DNA of 64,000 bases from NCBI RefSeq assembly GCF_002980625.1, contig NZ_PVLR01000008.1, forward strand, positions 1 through 64,000. The letters run 5' to 3'. The DNA comes from Malikia spinosa (lineage in GTDB: Bacteria; Pseudomonadota; Gammaproteobacteria; Burkholderiales; Burkholderiaceae_C). Position 1 is the first letter of the stretch; each line of letters begins with the position of its first letter. The notes beneath the pieces were generated by a model. It was not told the DNA's origin, ran no database searches, and saw nothing but the letters and a program-made list of their open reading frames with translations. Shown piece after piece: positions 39,465 to 48,200 of the stretch. The position numbers and the translations under genes were made by a program.

Positions 39465-40329
39465 ACTGACCCAGGCCGTTGCGCCGCAGACCTGCCAGGT
39501 CACGGTGCATGATGAATACGGCCAGCCGCGCGAGATCGCGATTCCCGCCGAGCGCGACCTGACGATCTATGTCGACAAGCGCGAACTCGTCACGTTGATG
39601 ACGCTGGGCGCCCATCCCGAGTGGCTGGTGCTGGGCTATCTGCGCAACCAGCGCCTGCTGCGCTCGGTCGACGAGATCGAGTCGATCACGGTCGACTGGG
39701 AAGTCGGTGCCGCCGCGGTCAAGACCCGTCACGGCATCTCGGCGATCGAGGACCGCACCGCGCGCCGCGTGGTCACGACCGGCTGCGGCCAGGGCAGCGT
39801 CTTCGGCGGCCTGATGGACGAGGTCGACCGCATCGAGCTGCCGCCCGAAGCCCGATTGCGCCAGTCTGACCTGTATGCGATCGTGCGCCAGATCCGGCAG
39901 CAGGATTCGGTCTACAAGCGCTCGGGCTCGGTCCATGGTTGCGCGCTGTTTCGCGGACCTGAGCTGCTGCTGTTCGTCGAGGATGTCGGGCGCCACAATG
40001 CGGTCGACACCATCGCGGGCTGGATGTGGCTGCAGGACCCGGCGGCGATGCAGGGTGCCGACAAGGCCTTCTACACCACCGGTCGCCTGACCAGCGAGAT
40101 GGTGATCAAGTCGGCACAGATGGGGATTCCGGTCGTGGTCTCGCGCAGCGGTACGACCCAGATGGGCCTGGCCGTGGCAGAGCAGGTCGGACTCTGTGCG
40201 ATCGGCCGCGCCACCAACGAGCGCTTCCTGTGCTTTTCTCATCCGCAGCGGCTGCTGCGCGACGTCGAGCCCGGCATCGAGCCGGCGCGCGCGGCGCCGA
40301 CTGCCCGCCTGGCGGCGCTGCCGGCCTGA
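39448..40329 (+). CDS. fdhD: formate dehydrogenase accessory sulfurtransferase FdhD
   Basis: Transfers sulfur from a cysteine desulfurase to the bis-MGD cofactor of formate dehydrogenase. The product is up to 293 residues and shows VKTRHG, TTGCGQGS, KRSGSVHGCALF, EDVGRHNAVDTIAG, and FYTTGRLTSEMVIKSAQMGIPVVVSRSG. The family CxxC loop is CGQG here, so only the first cysteine is kept. No ATG is available near the N-terminus. GTG at 39448 (overlapping the previous gene by 17 bases) or GTG at 39505 are the candidates. It ends the formate dehydrogenase cluster. Confidence 0.9.
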   Translation: MPRSPELTQAVAPQTCQVTVHDEYGQPREIAIPAERDLTIYVDKRELVTLMTLGAHPEWLVLGYLRNQRLLRSVDEIESITVDWEVGAAAVKTRHGISAIEDRTARRVVTTGCGQGSVFGGLMDEVDRIELPPEARLRQSDLYAIVRQIRQQDSVYKRSGSVHGCALFRGPELLLFVEDVGRHNAVDTIAGWMWLQDPAAMQGADKAFYTTGRLTSEMVIKSAQMGIPVVVSRSGTTQMGLAVAEQVGLCAIGRATNERFLCFSHPQRLLRDVEPGIEPARAAPTARLAALPA

Positions 40330-40389
40330 GCTGCGCGCCTCTGCGGCGCGCCACCTCCAGCGCCGGTCCAGCACGGGACCAGCTCGGGT

Positions 40390-41289
40390 TCAGCAGCGGA
40401 GCGGGCGCCGCTTCTGGGTATAGATCTCTTCCCAGATCTCGGTCTCGACAAAGTGGTTCTTGTCGATCTGGTCGGCCACTTCGTAGAGCGAGAACTGCAT
40501 GTTCTGCAGCTCGGCCAGCAGATCGTCCAGTGCCCGTTCCTCCTTGAGTCGCTCGGCCACCTGATGCCCGAGCAGCTCCATCACGTCGATGGTCATCGGC
40601 ATCACGTACAGCACATGGTCCTTGATGCCGGTCATCAGTTCGCGGTCGTACAGTTCCTCGTCCCAGTGAGCCAGGGTGGTGCCGGGGCCGTAGTCGGTCT
40701 CGACCCGGTAGTCCGCCAGCGCCGGCAGCCTGGCTACCGAATCGGACTTGAAACGGCCGGTCTGCGGATCGAACAGGCTCAGCCAGTGGTCCCAGCCCAT
40801 GCCCAGCGTGTGGCCGATCTCGTGGATCAGGGTGCCGACGATCTCGACATCGCTGAAGCTGTCGAGGAAGTTGGTGTTGAACTCCACCGAGCCATAGACC
40901 ACGTTCTTTTCGGTATACGGCTTCCAGGCGCGCGCGATGGTGTTGCCAAAGCTCGTGAAGACGCCGATCCGGATCACGATCGATTGCTGCGGGATCAGGT
41001 AGCGGTTCCAGAAGTTGCAGGCCAGCCGGGCCAGCGCGTCGAGCTTGCCGTTACTGTCCGAGGTGATCTTGTAGGTGATCAGCGTGGTCTTGACGACCGG
41101 CGCCGCCGGTTCGAGGTAGCTGCTGTAGCACCAACCCTCGAGTACGCCGCAGCGGATGTAGAACCATTTCTGCTCGACCTTGAGCTTTTCGACCTTTTCG
41201 CCGCGCGGCAGCACGCCGACGATGGTTGCCTTGAGTGCGGGGCTCTGGCGCACGTTGAGCGATGTGGCGGTGACCCGATATTGGTTCAT
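40390..41289 (-). CDS. SH3b-domain leishmanolysin-like metalloprotease
   Basis: A 299-residue protein. Residues about 3-60 form a bacterial SH3 domain (TSLNVRQSPALKATIVGVL and WCYSSYLEP). From about 70 a zinc protease domain has HEIGH at 156-160, a third-ligand candidate H208 in TLAHWDEE, and the Met-turn motif ELMTG at 217-221, a pattern of leishmanolysin (M8)-like enzymes. No signal peptide is visible, which is odd for this class; it may act in the cytoplasm or leave by another route. Substrate unknown. It is convergent with fdhD. Confidence 0.72.
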   Translation of the reverse strand: MNQYRVTATSLNVRQSPALKATIVGVLPRGEKVEKLKVEQKWFYIRCGVLEGWCYSSYLEPAAPVVKTTLITYKITSDSNGKLDALARLACNFWNRYLIPQQSIVIRIGVFTSFGNTIARAWKPYTEKNVVYGSVEFNTNFLDSFSDVEIVGTLIHEIGHTLGMGWDHWLSLFDPQTGRFKSDSVARLPALADYRVETDYGPGTTLAHWDEELYDRELMTGIKDHVLYVMPMTIDVMELLGHQVAERLKEERALDDLLAELQNMQFSLYEVADQIDKNHFVETEIWEEIYTQKRRPLRC

Positions 41290-41370
41290 GCGGATACTCC
41301 TCGGTTGAGAAAAGCTGGGCTGATGGTCGGCGGCTCGCAGTCGGTCAATTTTTGGCGCTTAGTGCAGGAT

Positions 41371-42408
41371 TCACTGCCGGTTCTCGATCAGTTCTCGCAG
41401 GGGCTGGGGCAACCGCCTGCGCAACTTGGCGCCGACAGTGCGTTCATGTCGCTGCCAGAGCAGCCCGAGCCAGATCACGCCCAGCCCGATCGCGCTCAGG
41501 GCAAAGGGAAACAGCAGGCTGGCGCCGAACACATGCCGGGCCTGGTAGCCGAGATAGCCGGCCGCACCCAGTCCGCCAAAGACGGCGAAGACGCGCCGGC
41601 CCAGCAGGGCGGCCAGCGCAATCAGCCCGAGGTTGATGCAGAAGTAGCCGAACTTGCCGAGTTCGTTGTCCGACTCCAGCAGCGACAGGCCACACCAGAA
41701 AGTCAGGACGCCGAACAGGTAGAGCCAGAACGCGTAGTCCTGGTCGTGGCGTGTCCTGACATCTACCCAGAATGCCAGCAGCAGCATGGCGGTACCGAAG
41801 ACGAGCGAGACGAACTTGCGCAGCTCCCAGTTCAACTCCGGGTCGCTGCTGTCGAACAGCAAGGGCGTGAGGTCCATGCCCAGGTACCAGAGCGTGACTG
41901 CGACCGGCATCACCATGAAGGGAAGGCGGTAGCGCCACAGCATCAGCGCGCCCGTGGCCAGCGTGGCGAGCTCCATCATCAGCCAGCGCCAGTCGATCAG
42001 CTGGTGGTAGTCGCGATAGACCATGCCTTCGGCCCAGCCACCAAGCGCGACCTGCAGGCCGTAGACCGCCAGCGGCGTGAGCGAAACGACGAAGGCGGCC
42101 GCGATACCGGCCGGAATCGGCTGCTGACAGGCCAGCCAGTAGCGGGTGAGCCAGAGCCCGCCGCCGGCGTAGGCCAGCGCGATGAAGAACAGGCCCCAGC
42201 CGCCGAAGCGCTCCCAGCCCAGGTTCATGAACAGCGTCATGGCGCCGATTGCGATCAGGCCGCCCAGGTAATACAGCACATGGGTCAGGCGCAAGGCAGG
42301 CCGCTCCTGCGCGTGCGCAGACAGGAAAGCCCACAGGCCGTCGGCCTGAGCAGCGCTGATCAGCCCGCGCGAAACGGCTTCGTCGAGCTGGCTGTGCTTC
42401 AGTTCCAT
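41371..42408 (-). CDS. multi-pass membrane protein, DUF2157-like
   Basis: A 345-residue protein with a soluble N-terminal helix pair (LDEAVSRGLISAAQADGLWAF) resembling the start of DUF2157 proteins, then about eight to ten hydrophobic helices, including VLYYLGGLIAIGAMTLFM. The function is unknown. Its start lies three bases after the PHB depolymerase stop on the same strand, so the two may be cotranscribed, though no functional link is evident. Confidence 0.7.
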   Translation of the reverse strand: MELKHSQLDEAVSRGLISAAQADGLWAFLSAHAQERPALRLTHVLYYLGGLIAIGAMTLFMNLGWERFGGWGLFFIALAYAGGGLWLTRYWLACQQPIPAGIAAAFVVSLTPLAVYGLQVALGGWAEGMVYRDYHQLIDWRWLMMELATLATGALMLWRYRLPFMVMPVAVTLWYLGMDLTPLLFDSSDPELNWELRKFVSLVFGTAMLLLAFWVDVRTRHDQDYAFWLYLFGVLTFWCGLSLLESDNELGKFGYFCINLGLIALAALLGRRVFAVFGGLGAAGYLGYQARHVFGASLLFPFALSAIGLGVIWLGLLWQRHERTVGAKLRRRLPQPLRELIENRQ

Positions 42409-42411
42409 GGT

Positions 42412-43548
42412 TCAGAACTGCGTGCGGCCAGGCTGGGCGTTTGGCTTTGGCATCGTCACCTGCCCGGGCTGAGTCAGCCGCTGCACCATCTGCATGATGG
42501 CCTTCATCTGCGGCGCGGACTTGTAGGCGTAGTGGCTGCCGCTGTAGCCCCACCAGTCCCAGCAGCCCTTGGGGTTGTAGGGCTGGAAGGCCGACTGGTT
42601 GACCTGGGGGTAGAGCACCAGCATCCGGTTGCTGTCGGCCCAGCGGTTGTAGCCGGTCTCGGTGTAGAAGCGGTTGCCCACCGATTCGGCCGATTGCACG
42701 CAGCCATGCAGCGCGACATGCACCTTGCAGCCCGGTCCGGCCTCGGTGCAGCTGCGTGGCACATAGAGGTAGCCGGTGTCGGCCATGCTGGTGCTGCTCG
42801 CGGCATAGGCGCGCTGGTCGAAGGCGATGATCTGGCCCGAAGGCGTGCCAGCCGGTGCATTGAGCGGGCCGTAGATATGCTGCAGCAAGGCGCCGGCCTG
42901 GTCGTAGGGGCGTTCCTGCCCCTTGTCGCCGACCTCGCAGTGGCTGATGTAGGGGCTTTCGTTGGCCGCGCAGTCGTTGCCCTGGCCGGGGGCAATCACC
43001 GCATGACCGGCGGGAAGGTGGTTGACGTACTTGAGGTTCTGCGGCTTGACCCCGACTTGCTGCAGGAACGACACCGTGGCGTCCACCGCCGGCTGGCGCT
43101 GGATGGTGTCCTGGGTACCGCTGAACACATAGACCCGGTCGTCCGCGAGATGGCTCAGCGGATCGATCTTGCGCGCGCGGGCAAAGTCCTTGGCAAAGCC
43201 CGCCATGATGGCCGGGTTGGGTGGGAAGAACGGCACTTGGCCCATGCAGATGCTCGCGTAGGCCATGTTGTTGGCCGCGCAGTAGTAGGGTCCGCCCGCG
43301 ATCACGCCGGCGCCGATGATGTCCTTCGAGTAGGCCACCTGCAGCTGAACCGCCATGTAGGCGCCGGACGAGAGTCCCGAGACCGAGGTCTGGGTCCGGT
43401 CGGCCTGGTAGGCCTTCAACGCGGGAGCAGGGGCCTGTGCCAGCGCGCCGGTGCACAGCAGCGCGAGGCAGACTGCAGCGGCAATCTGGCCCAGTCCGCC
43501 CTTTGTCCTCCTATCGCTGGTCGTTCGGTTCTTGTGCAATCGCTTCAT
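42412..43548 (-). CDS. extracellular short-chain polyhydroxyalkanoate depolymerase (catalytic domain type 2)
   Basis: A secreted esterase hydrolysing poly(3-hydroxybutyrate). The 378-residue protein has a signal peptide (IAAAVCLALLCTGALAQ), the lipase box VSGLSSGAYMA with S60 as likely nucleophile near the N-terminus (type 2 arrangement), and conserved NHLPAGHAVI and HVALHGCVQS segments. The ATG at 43548 follows GGGAG on the minus strand; the longer frame upstream is antisense to rarA. A substrate-binding domain is absent, so it may act on oligomers or native granules. Confidence 0.88.
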   Translation of the reverse strand: MKRLHKNRTTSDRRTKGGLGQIAAAVCLALLCTGALAQAPAPALKAYQADRTQTSVSGLSSGAYMAVQLQVAYSKDIIGAGVIAGGPYYCAANNMAYASICMGQVPFFPPNPAIMAGFAKDFARARKIDPLSHLADDRVYVFSGTQDTIQRQPAVDATVSFLQQVGVKPQNLKYVNHLPAGHAVIAPGQGNDCAANESPYISHCEVGDKGQERPYDQAGALLQHIYGPLNAPAGTPSGQIIAFDQRAYAASSTSMADTGYLYVPRSCTEAGPGCKVHVALHGCVQSAESVGNRFYTETGYNRWADSNRMLVLYPQVNQSAFQPYNPKGCWDWWGYSGSHYAYKSAPQMKAIMQMVQRLTQPGQVTMPKPNAQPGRTQF

Positions 43549-43762
43549 CGATGGTTCTCCCGGGTCTGCTGACCCGCTGGCCAGCTGCTGCAGCTCGACC
43601 GTAGTTTTTGATGGAAATGAAATGCTGTTGGGCCATCCTAATGGGGTGAGCTGAAAATGACAATCGTTGTTTGGCTCGAACTGCGAGGCGTTGTTTTCCG
43701 CTGCTGCGCAGAGCGAGCCGCCCGATAATCTGGATTTCCCCATGCTCCTGAAGGAGCCCGTC

Positions 43763-45067
43763 ATGTCTGATCTGTTCGCCCAACAGCCCGTTGCCCCCCT
43801 GGCTGAAGCCCTTCGCCCCAAGACGCTCGACGAGGTGGTCGGCCAGTCCCATCTGCTGGGCGAGGGCAAGCCGCTGCGGCTGGCCTTCCAGTCCGGCAAG
43901 CCGCACTCGATGATCTTCTGGGGACCGCCGGGGGTCGGCAAGACCACCTTGGCACGCCTGACGGCCACCGCCTTCAAGTGCGAGTTCATCGCCCTGTCCG
44001 CGGTGTTCTCGGGCGTCAAGGACATCCGGGCTGCCATGGAGCAGGCCCAGCAGAACCTGGCCATGGGCAAGCGCACCATCTTGTTCGTCGACGAGATCCA
44101 CCGCTTCAACAAGTCGCAGCAGGATGCGCTACTGCCCTATGCGGAAAGCGGCCTGGTCACGTTCATCGGTGCCACCACCGAGAACCCTTCGTTTGAAGTG
44201 AACTCGGCCCTCCTGTCGCGGGCCCAGGTCTATGTGCTGAAGTCGCTGACCGACGAGGAACTCAAGCAGCTGCTGCAACATGCCCGCGAGCAGGTCCTGG
44301 GTGAGCTGGAGTTCGACGACCAGGCCTGCGACACCCTGATCGGCTATGCCGACGGCGACGCCAGAAGGTTCCTGAACCTGCTGGAGCAGACCCAGACCGC
44401 GGCCAGGACTTCTGGCATCACCTTGATCACGGCTGACTTCCTGCAGAACGCGCTGACCTTGAATTCGAGGCGCTTCGACAAGGGTGGGGACAACTTCTAT
44501 GACCAGATCTCGGCCTTGCACAAGTCGGTGCGCGGCTCGCATCCCGATGCCGCGCTCTACTGGCTTACCCGGATGCTGGACGGCGGGGCGGATGCCCGCT
44601 ATTTGGCGCGGCGCATCGTGCGCATGGCCTGGGAAGACATCGGCCTGGCTGATCCGCGGGCGATGCAGATTGCCAACGATGCAGCACTGACCTATGAGCG
44701 GCTAGGAAGCCCTGAAGGGGAGTTAGCTCTTGGTCAAGCGGTCATCTATCTGGCGGTAGCTGCCAAGAGCAATGCTGGATATAACGCTTACAACCAAGCC
44801 AAGGCGTTCGTGAAGCAGGACAAGAGCCGTGAGGTTCCGGTTCATCTGCGAAATGCTCCAACAAAACTCATGAAGGAGCTAGGTTATGGGCATGAATACC
44901 GATATGCCCATGACGAGCCCAATGCCTATGCGGCAGGCGAAACCTACCTTCCCGACGGCATGGCCGAGCCGGGCTGGTACCAGCCGGTGCCCAGGGGGCT
45001 GGAGCTCAAGATCGGCGAGAAGCTGGCGCTGCTGAAGACGTGGGACGCAGAAGCCGGCAAGCAGTGA
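43763..45067 (+). CDS. rarA: replication-associated recombination protein A (AAA ATPase)
   Basis: A RarA/MgsA ATPase acting at stalled replication forks. The 434-residue protein has Walker A GPPGVGKTT, Walker B LFVDEIHRF, sensor IGATTENPS and the C-terminal tetramerisation region. The start at 43763 follows AAGGAG; an in-frame ATG at 43742 is less well placed. Bases about 44690-44930 are noticeably AT-richer and use different codons from the rest of the gene, just before the foreign nuclease-helicase locus, so the 3' part may have been replaced by recombination. Confidence 0.95.
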   Translation: MSDLFAQQPVAPLAEALRPKTLDEVVGQSHLLGEGKPLRLAFQSGKPHSMIFWGPPGVGKTTLARLTATAFKCEFIALSAVFSGVKDIRAAMEQAQQNLAMGKRTILFVDEIHRFNKSQQDALLPYAESGLVTFIGATTENPSFEVNSALLSRAQVYVLKSLTDEELKQLLQHAREQVLGELEFDDQACDTLIGYADGDARRFLNLLEQTQTAARTSGITLITADFLQNALTLNSRRFDKGGDNFYDQISALHKSVRGSHPDAALYWLTRMLDGGADARYLARRIVRMAWEDIGLADPRAMQIANDAALTYERLGSPEGELALGQAVIYLAVAAKSNAGYNAYNQAKAFVKQDKSREVPVHLRNAPTKLMKELGYGHEYRYAHDEPNAYAAGETYLPDGMAEPGWYQPVPRGLELKIGEKLALLKTWDAEAGKQ

Positions 45068-45088
45068 TTCGGTAGGTCTAGTAGGTGT

Positions 45089-45120
45089 CCAGCGACTCAG
45101 CCGCTGATGCTGAGTGCTGG
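45089..45120. terminator. hairpin after rarA
   Basis: CCAGCGACTCAG (45089-45100) and CTGAGTGCTGG (45110-45120) pair with one bulged base around a 9-base loop. Only a weak T-rich stretch follows (CATATTATTGTTG). It is a plausible rarA terminator, or part of the control region of the next gene. Confidence 0.5.
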
Positions 45121-45123
45121 CAT

Positions 45124-45143
45124 ATTATTGTTGATACGATAAT
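45124..45143. promoter_or_regulatory. candidate operator/promoter of the nuclease-helicase gene
   Basis: ATTATTG and CGATAAT form a near-perfect inverted repeat (one mismatch) with a 6-base spacer and contain a -10-like GATAAT. It is 80 bases before the helicase start and could bind a repressor. No regulator gene is nearby. Confidence 0.3.
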
Positions 45144-45223
45144 GATTGCCTCCGCGCAGGGCTTGTTCTATTGGTTGAGACCAAGGAAAAAACTGCACTT
45201 GATTCGATGGCGCTGAAAGTTGG

Positions 45224-48200
45224 ATGCTTCACTCCCCAAACCACCGCACCAACGATACGACGCCCGTCGATACCCTCCAAGCAACCCGCCTCCCAGCCAT
45301 GGCCTCCAAACACAACGCCACCCATCGCCTGCTCGCCATAGGTCTGTTCGATGGGCTCAATGCTTTTTCCGAGCTCGAGACCCGCCTCTCCGCGCTACCC
45401 ACCAACAAGGAACGGGGCGATGCGTTTGAAATCTTTGCCGAAGCCTACTTCGCCACCCAGAAGATCGCGCTGGCGCGCGACGTGTGGCCGTTCGAGGCGA
45501 TACCTCTGGTGCAGCGCCGCAGCCTTTCGCTCGACACCGGGCGTGACATGGGCGTTGACGGGCTCTACGAAACCACTGATGGCGAACTGCGTGCCTACCA
45601 GGTCAAGTTTCGCAGCCGGCGCCCGGCCCTGACCTGGGATGAGCTTTCTACCTTCATGGGCTTGACCGACCAGGTCAGCCAGCGGGTGCTGTTTACCAAC
45701 TGCGACACCCTGCCCAGCTTGATGCAGGACCGCAGCGGCTTCGTCGCCATTCGTGGCAGCGACCTCGACCGACTGACTGCCGAGGACTTCAACGCCATGC
45801 ACGAATGGCTGCACAGCGGCCGCGTCGAACTCCCACGCAAGCAACCCCGTCCACATCAGGACGAGGCGTTGGCCAACATAGCGACCGGGCTTGTCACCAA
45901 TGACCGTGCTACCGTCGTGATGGCTTGCGGCACCGGAAAATCACTGGTTGCCCTGTGGGCCGCCGAGCGTCACGCCGGCAAAACGCTGCTGGTGTTGGTG
46001 CCCTCGCTGGCTCTGGTGCGCCAGTTGTTGCATGAATGGCTGCGCGAAACTACGCGGGAGCGATTCAGCTTCATGTGCGTCTGCTCCGACCCGACGGTAG
46101 CCAAGGGCGCCGACGATCTCGTGGTGCATCAGGCGGATCTGGATTTTCCGGTCACCACCGACAGCGCCGTCGTGCGCCAGTATCTCGAAAAGCCGTTCGA
46201 CGGCACCCGCTTCGTGTTTTCCACCTACCAGTCGGCGCAGGTGGTGGCAGAGGGCATGCCGGTCGATGCCGATGGTCAGCGCCGGCCTTTCGATCTGGGG
46301 ATTTTCGACGAAGCCCACAAGACGGCCAGCCGTGACGGTACCCGCTTCAGCTTCGCCCTCGAAGACGCCAACCTGCCGATTACCAAGCGTCTGTTCTTCA
46401 CCGCCACGCCGCGCCATTACGACGTGCGCAAGAAGGACAAGGAAGGCGACAGCACGCTTGTCTATTCGATGGACCGGCCCGAAGTCTATGGCCCGGTGGT
46501 CCATACCCTGAGTTTCGCTGAGGCCGCCCGGCGCGGCATCATCTGCGATTACAAGGTGGTGGTTTCGGTCGTTACCTCGGATATGGTCGATGACTATCTG
46601 TTGCGGCATGGCGAAACCATCGTTGCCGGCGACACGGTCAAGGCGCGGCAGGTCGCGCTGCAGGTCGCCTTGCAAAAAGCGGTCGAGAAATACGGCGTCA
46701 GCCGCATCTTCACCTTCCACGGCTCGGTCAAGGCGGCGAAGTCATTCACCTCGACCGACAGCGAAGGCATTGGCCAGCATCTGTCCGACTTCGCGACCCT
46801 GCATGTCAGCGGTGAAATGCCCACGGCTCGGCGCGAGGAGCAGATGAAGGCCTTCCGCGAGGCCGGCAAGGCCGTGATGTCGAACGCCCGCTGCCTGACC
46901 GAAGGCGTCGATGTGCCGGCCGTGGACATGGTGGCCTTCATTACCCCACGCAAGAGCAAGGTGGATATCGTGCAAGCGACAGGTCGCGCCATGCGGCGCG
47001 CTCCTGGCAAGGAGATCGGCTATGTGATGGTGCCGCTGTTTGTCGAGCAGGCCGCCAACGAATCGATCGAGGACGCCCTCAAGCGCACCGGCTTCGATGA
47101 TCTGTGGGATTTGCTGGGCGCAATGAAGGAACAGGATGACGTTCTGGTCGACATCATCCGGCAGATGCAGGAGGACAAGGGGCGCACAGGCGTATATGAC
47201 GACTGCCGGTTCAGCGAAAGGGTGGAGGTGCTGGGGCCTAGTGTTTCGTTGGAGACGATACGCAAATCGATTACAGCGGAGTGCTTGGAGTCGCTCGGGG
47301 TTTCTTGGAATGAATCTATTGGGAGGTTGCTGGCATTTGTGGAGCGCGAGGGTCATTGTCTGGTGCCAAAGCGGTACCTTTCAAGTGATGGATATAAACT
47401 GGGAATTTGGGTAATTAGGCAGAGAGTCATCAAGGAGGGCATGCCTTCCGGTCGGAGGAAAATTCTTGAAGCAATTCCAGGGTGGGTTTGGGATGTTTTG
47501 GATAACCAGTGGGAAGAGGCGTTTCGGTGCCTTGATGAATTTGTCGAGAGAAATGGTAGTTGTCAGGTTCCTGTGGGTTACGTTGCTGAGGGAGATATTC
47601 GTTTACATTTATGGATAAAGACTCAGAGAACACTAAAAAATAAATTGACAACAGAGAGGAGAGCGCGACTTGAGTCCTTGTTGGGATGGACTTGGGATGC
47701 ATTGAGCGCGCAGTGGGAAAAAGCCTTTGAGTATCTTGAGGAATTTGCTAGTCGTGAAGGTCATTGTCGAGTTCCGCAGAAGTATAAGACGATAGATGGG
47801 TATCGATTGGGGCAGTGGGTAACAAATATTCGTGCATCTAAATTTAAATTAGATGATGCTCGAAAGGAGCGACTTGAGGCGCTTCCTGGTTGGACTTGGG
47901 GGGCTTTTTCTGCTCAATGGGAGATTGGATTTTTACACCTTGTTGAGTTTTTGAATTCGGGGGGGACTTGTCACGTGTCGTCTGAATATAGATCGGATGA
48001 TGGATATCGTTTGGGGGCGTGGATCGCTTCCCAGCGGGGGTACAGGAGTTCCCTGTCTGTTGATCGAATAAAACGTCTTGAATCCATCCCGGGGTGGAGT
48101 TGGGATGTTCTTTCTGATCGGTGGGAGGTTGGATTTTCTCATTTGAAGAATTTTGTAGATCGGGAATGTAATTGCCTGGTTAAAGGTGGCTATCAGACGG

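Noticed and set aside
42412-44112. A 566-codon version of the PHB depolymerase
   Set aside because: The first 188 codons are antisense to rarA and the signal peptide starts at the ATG at 43548.
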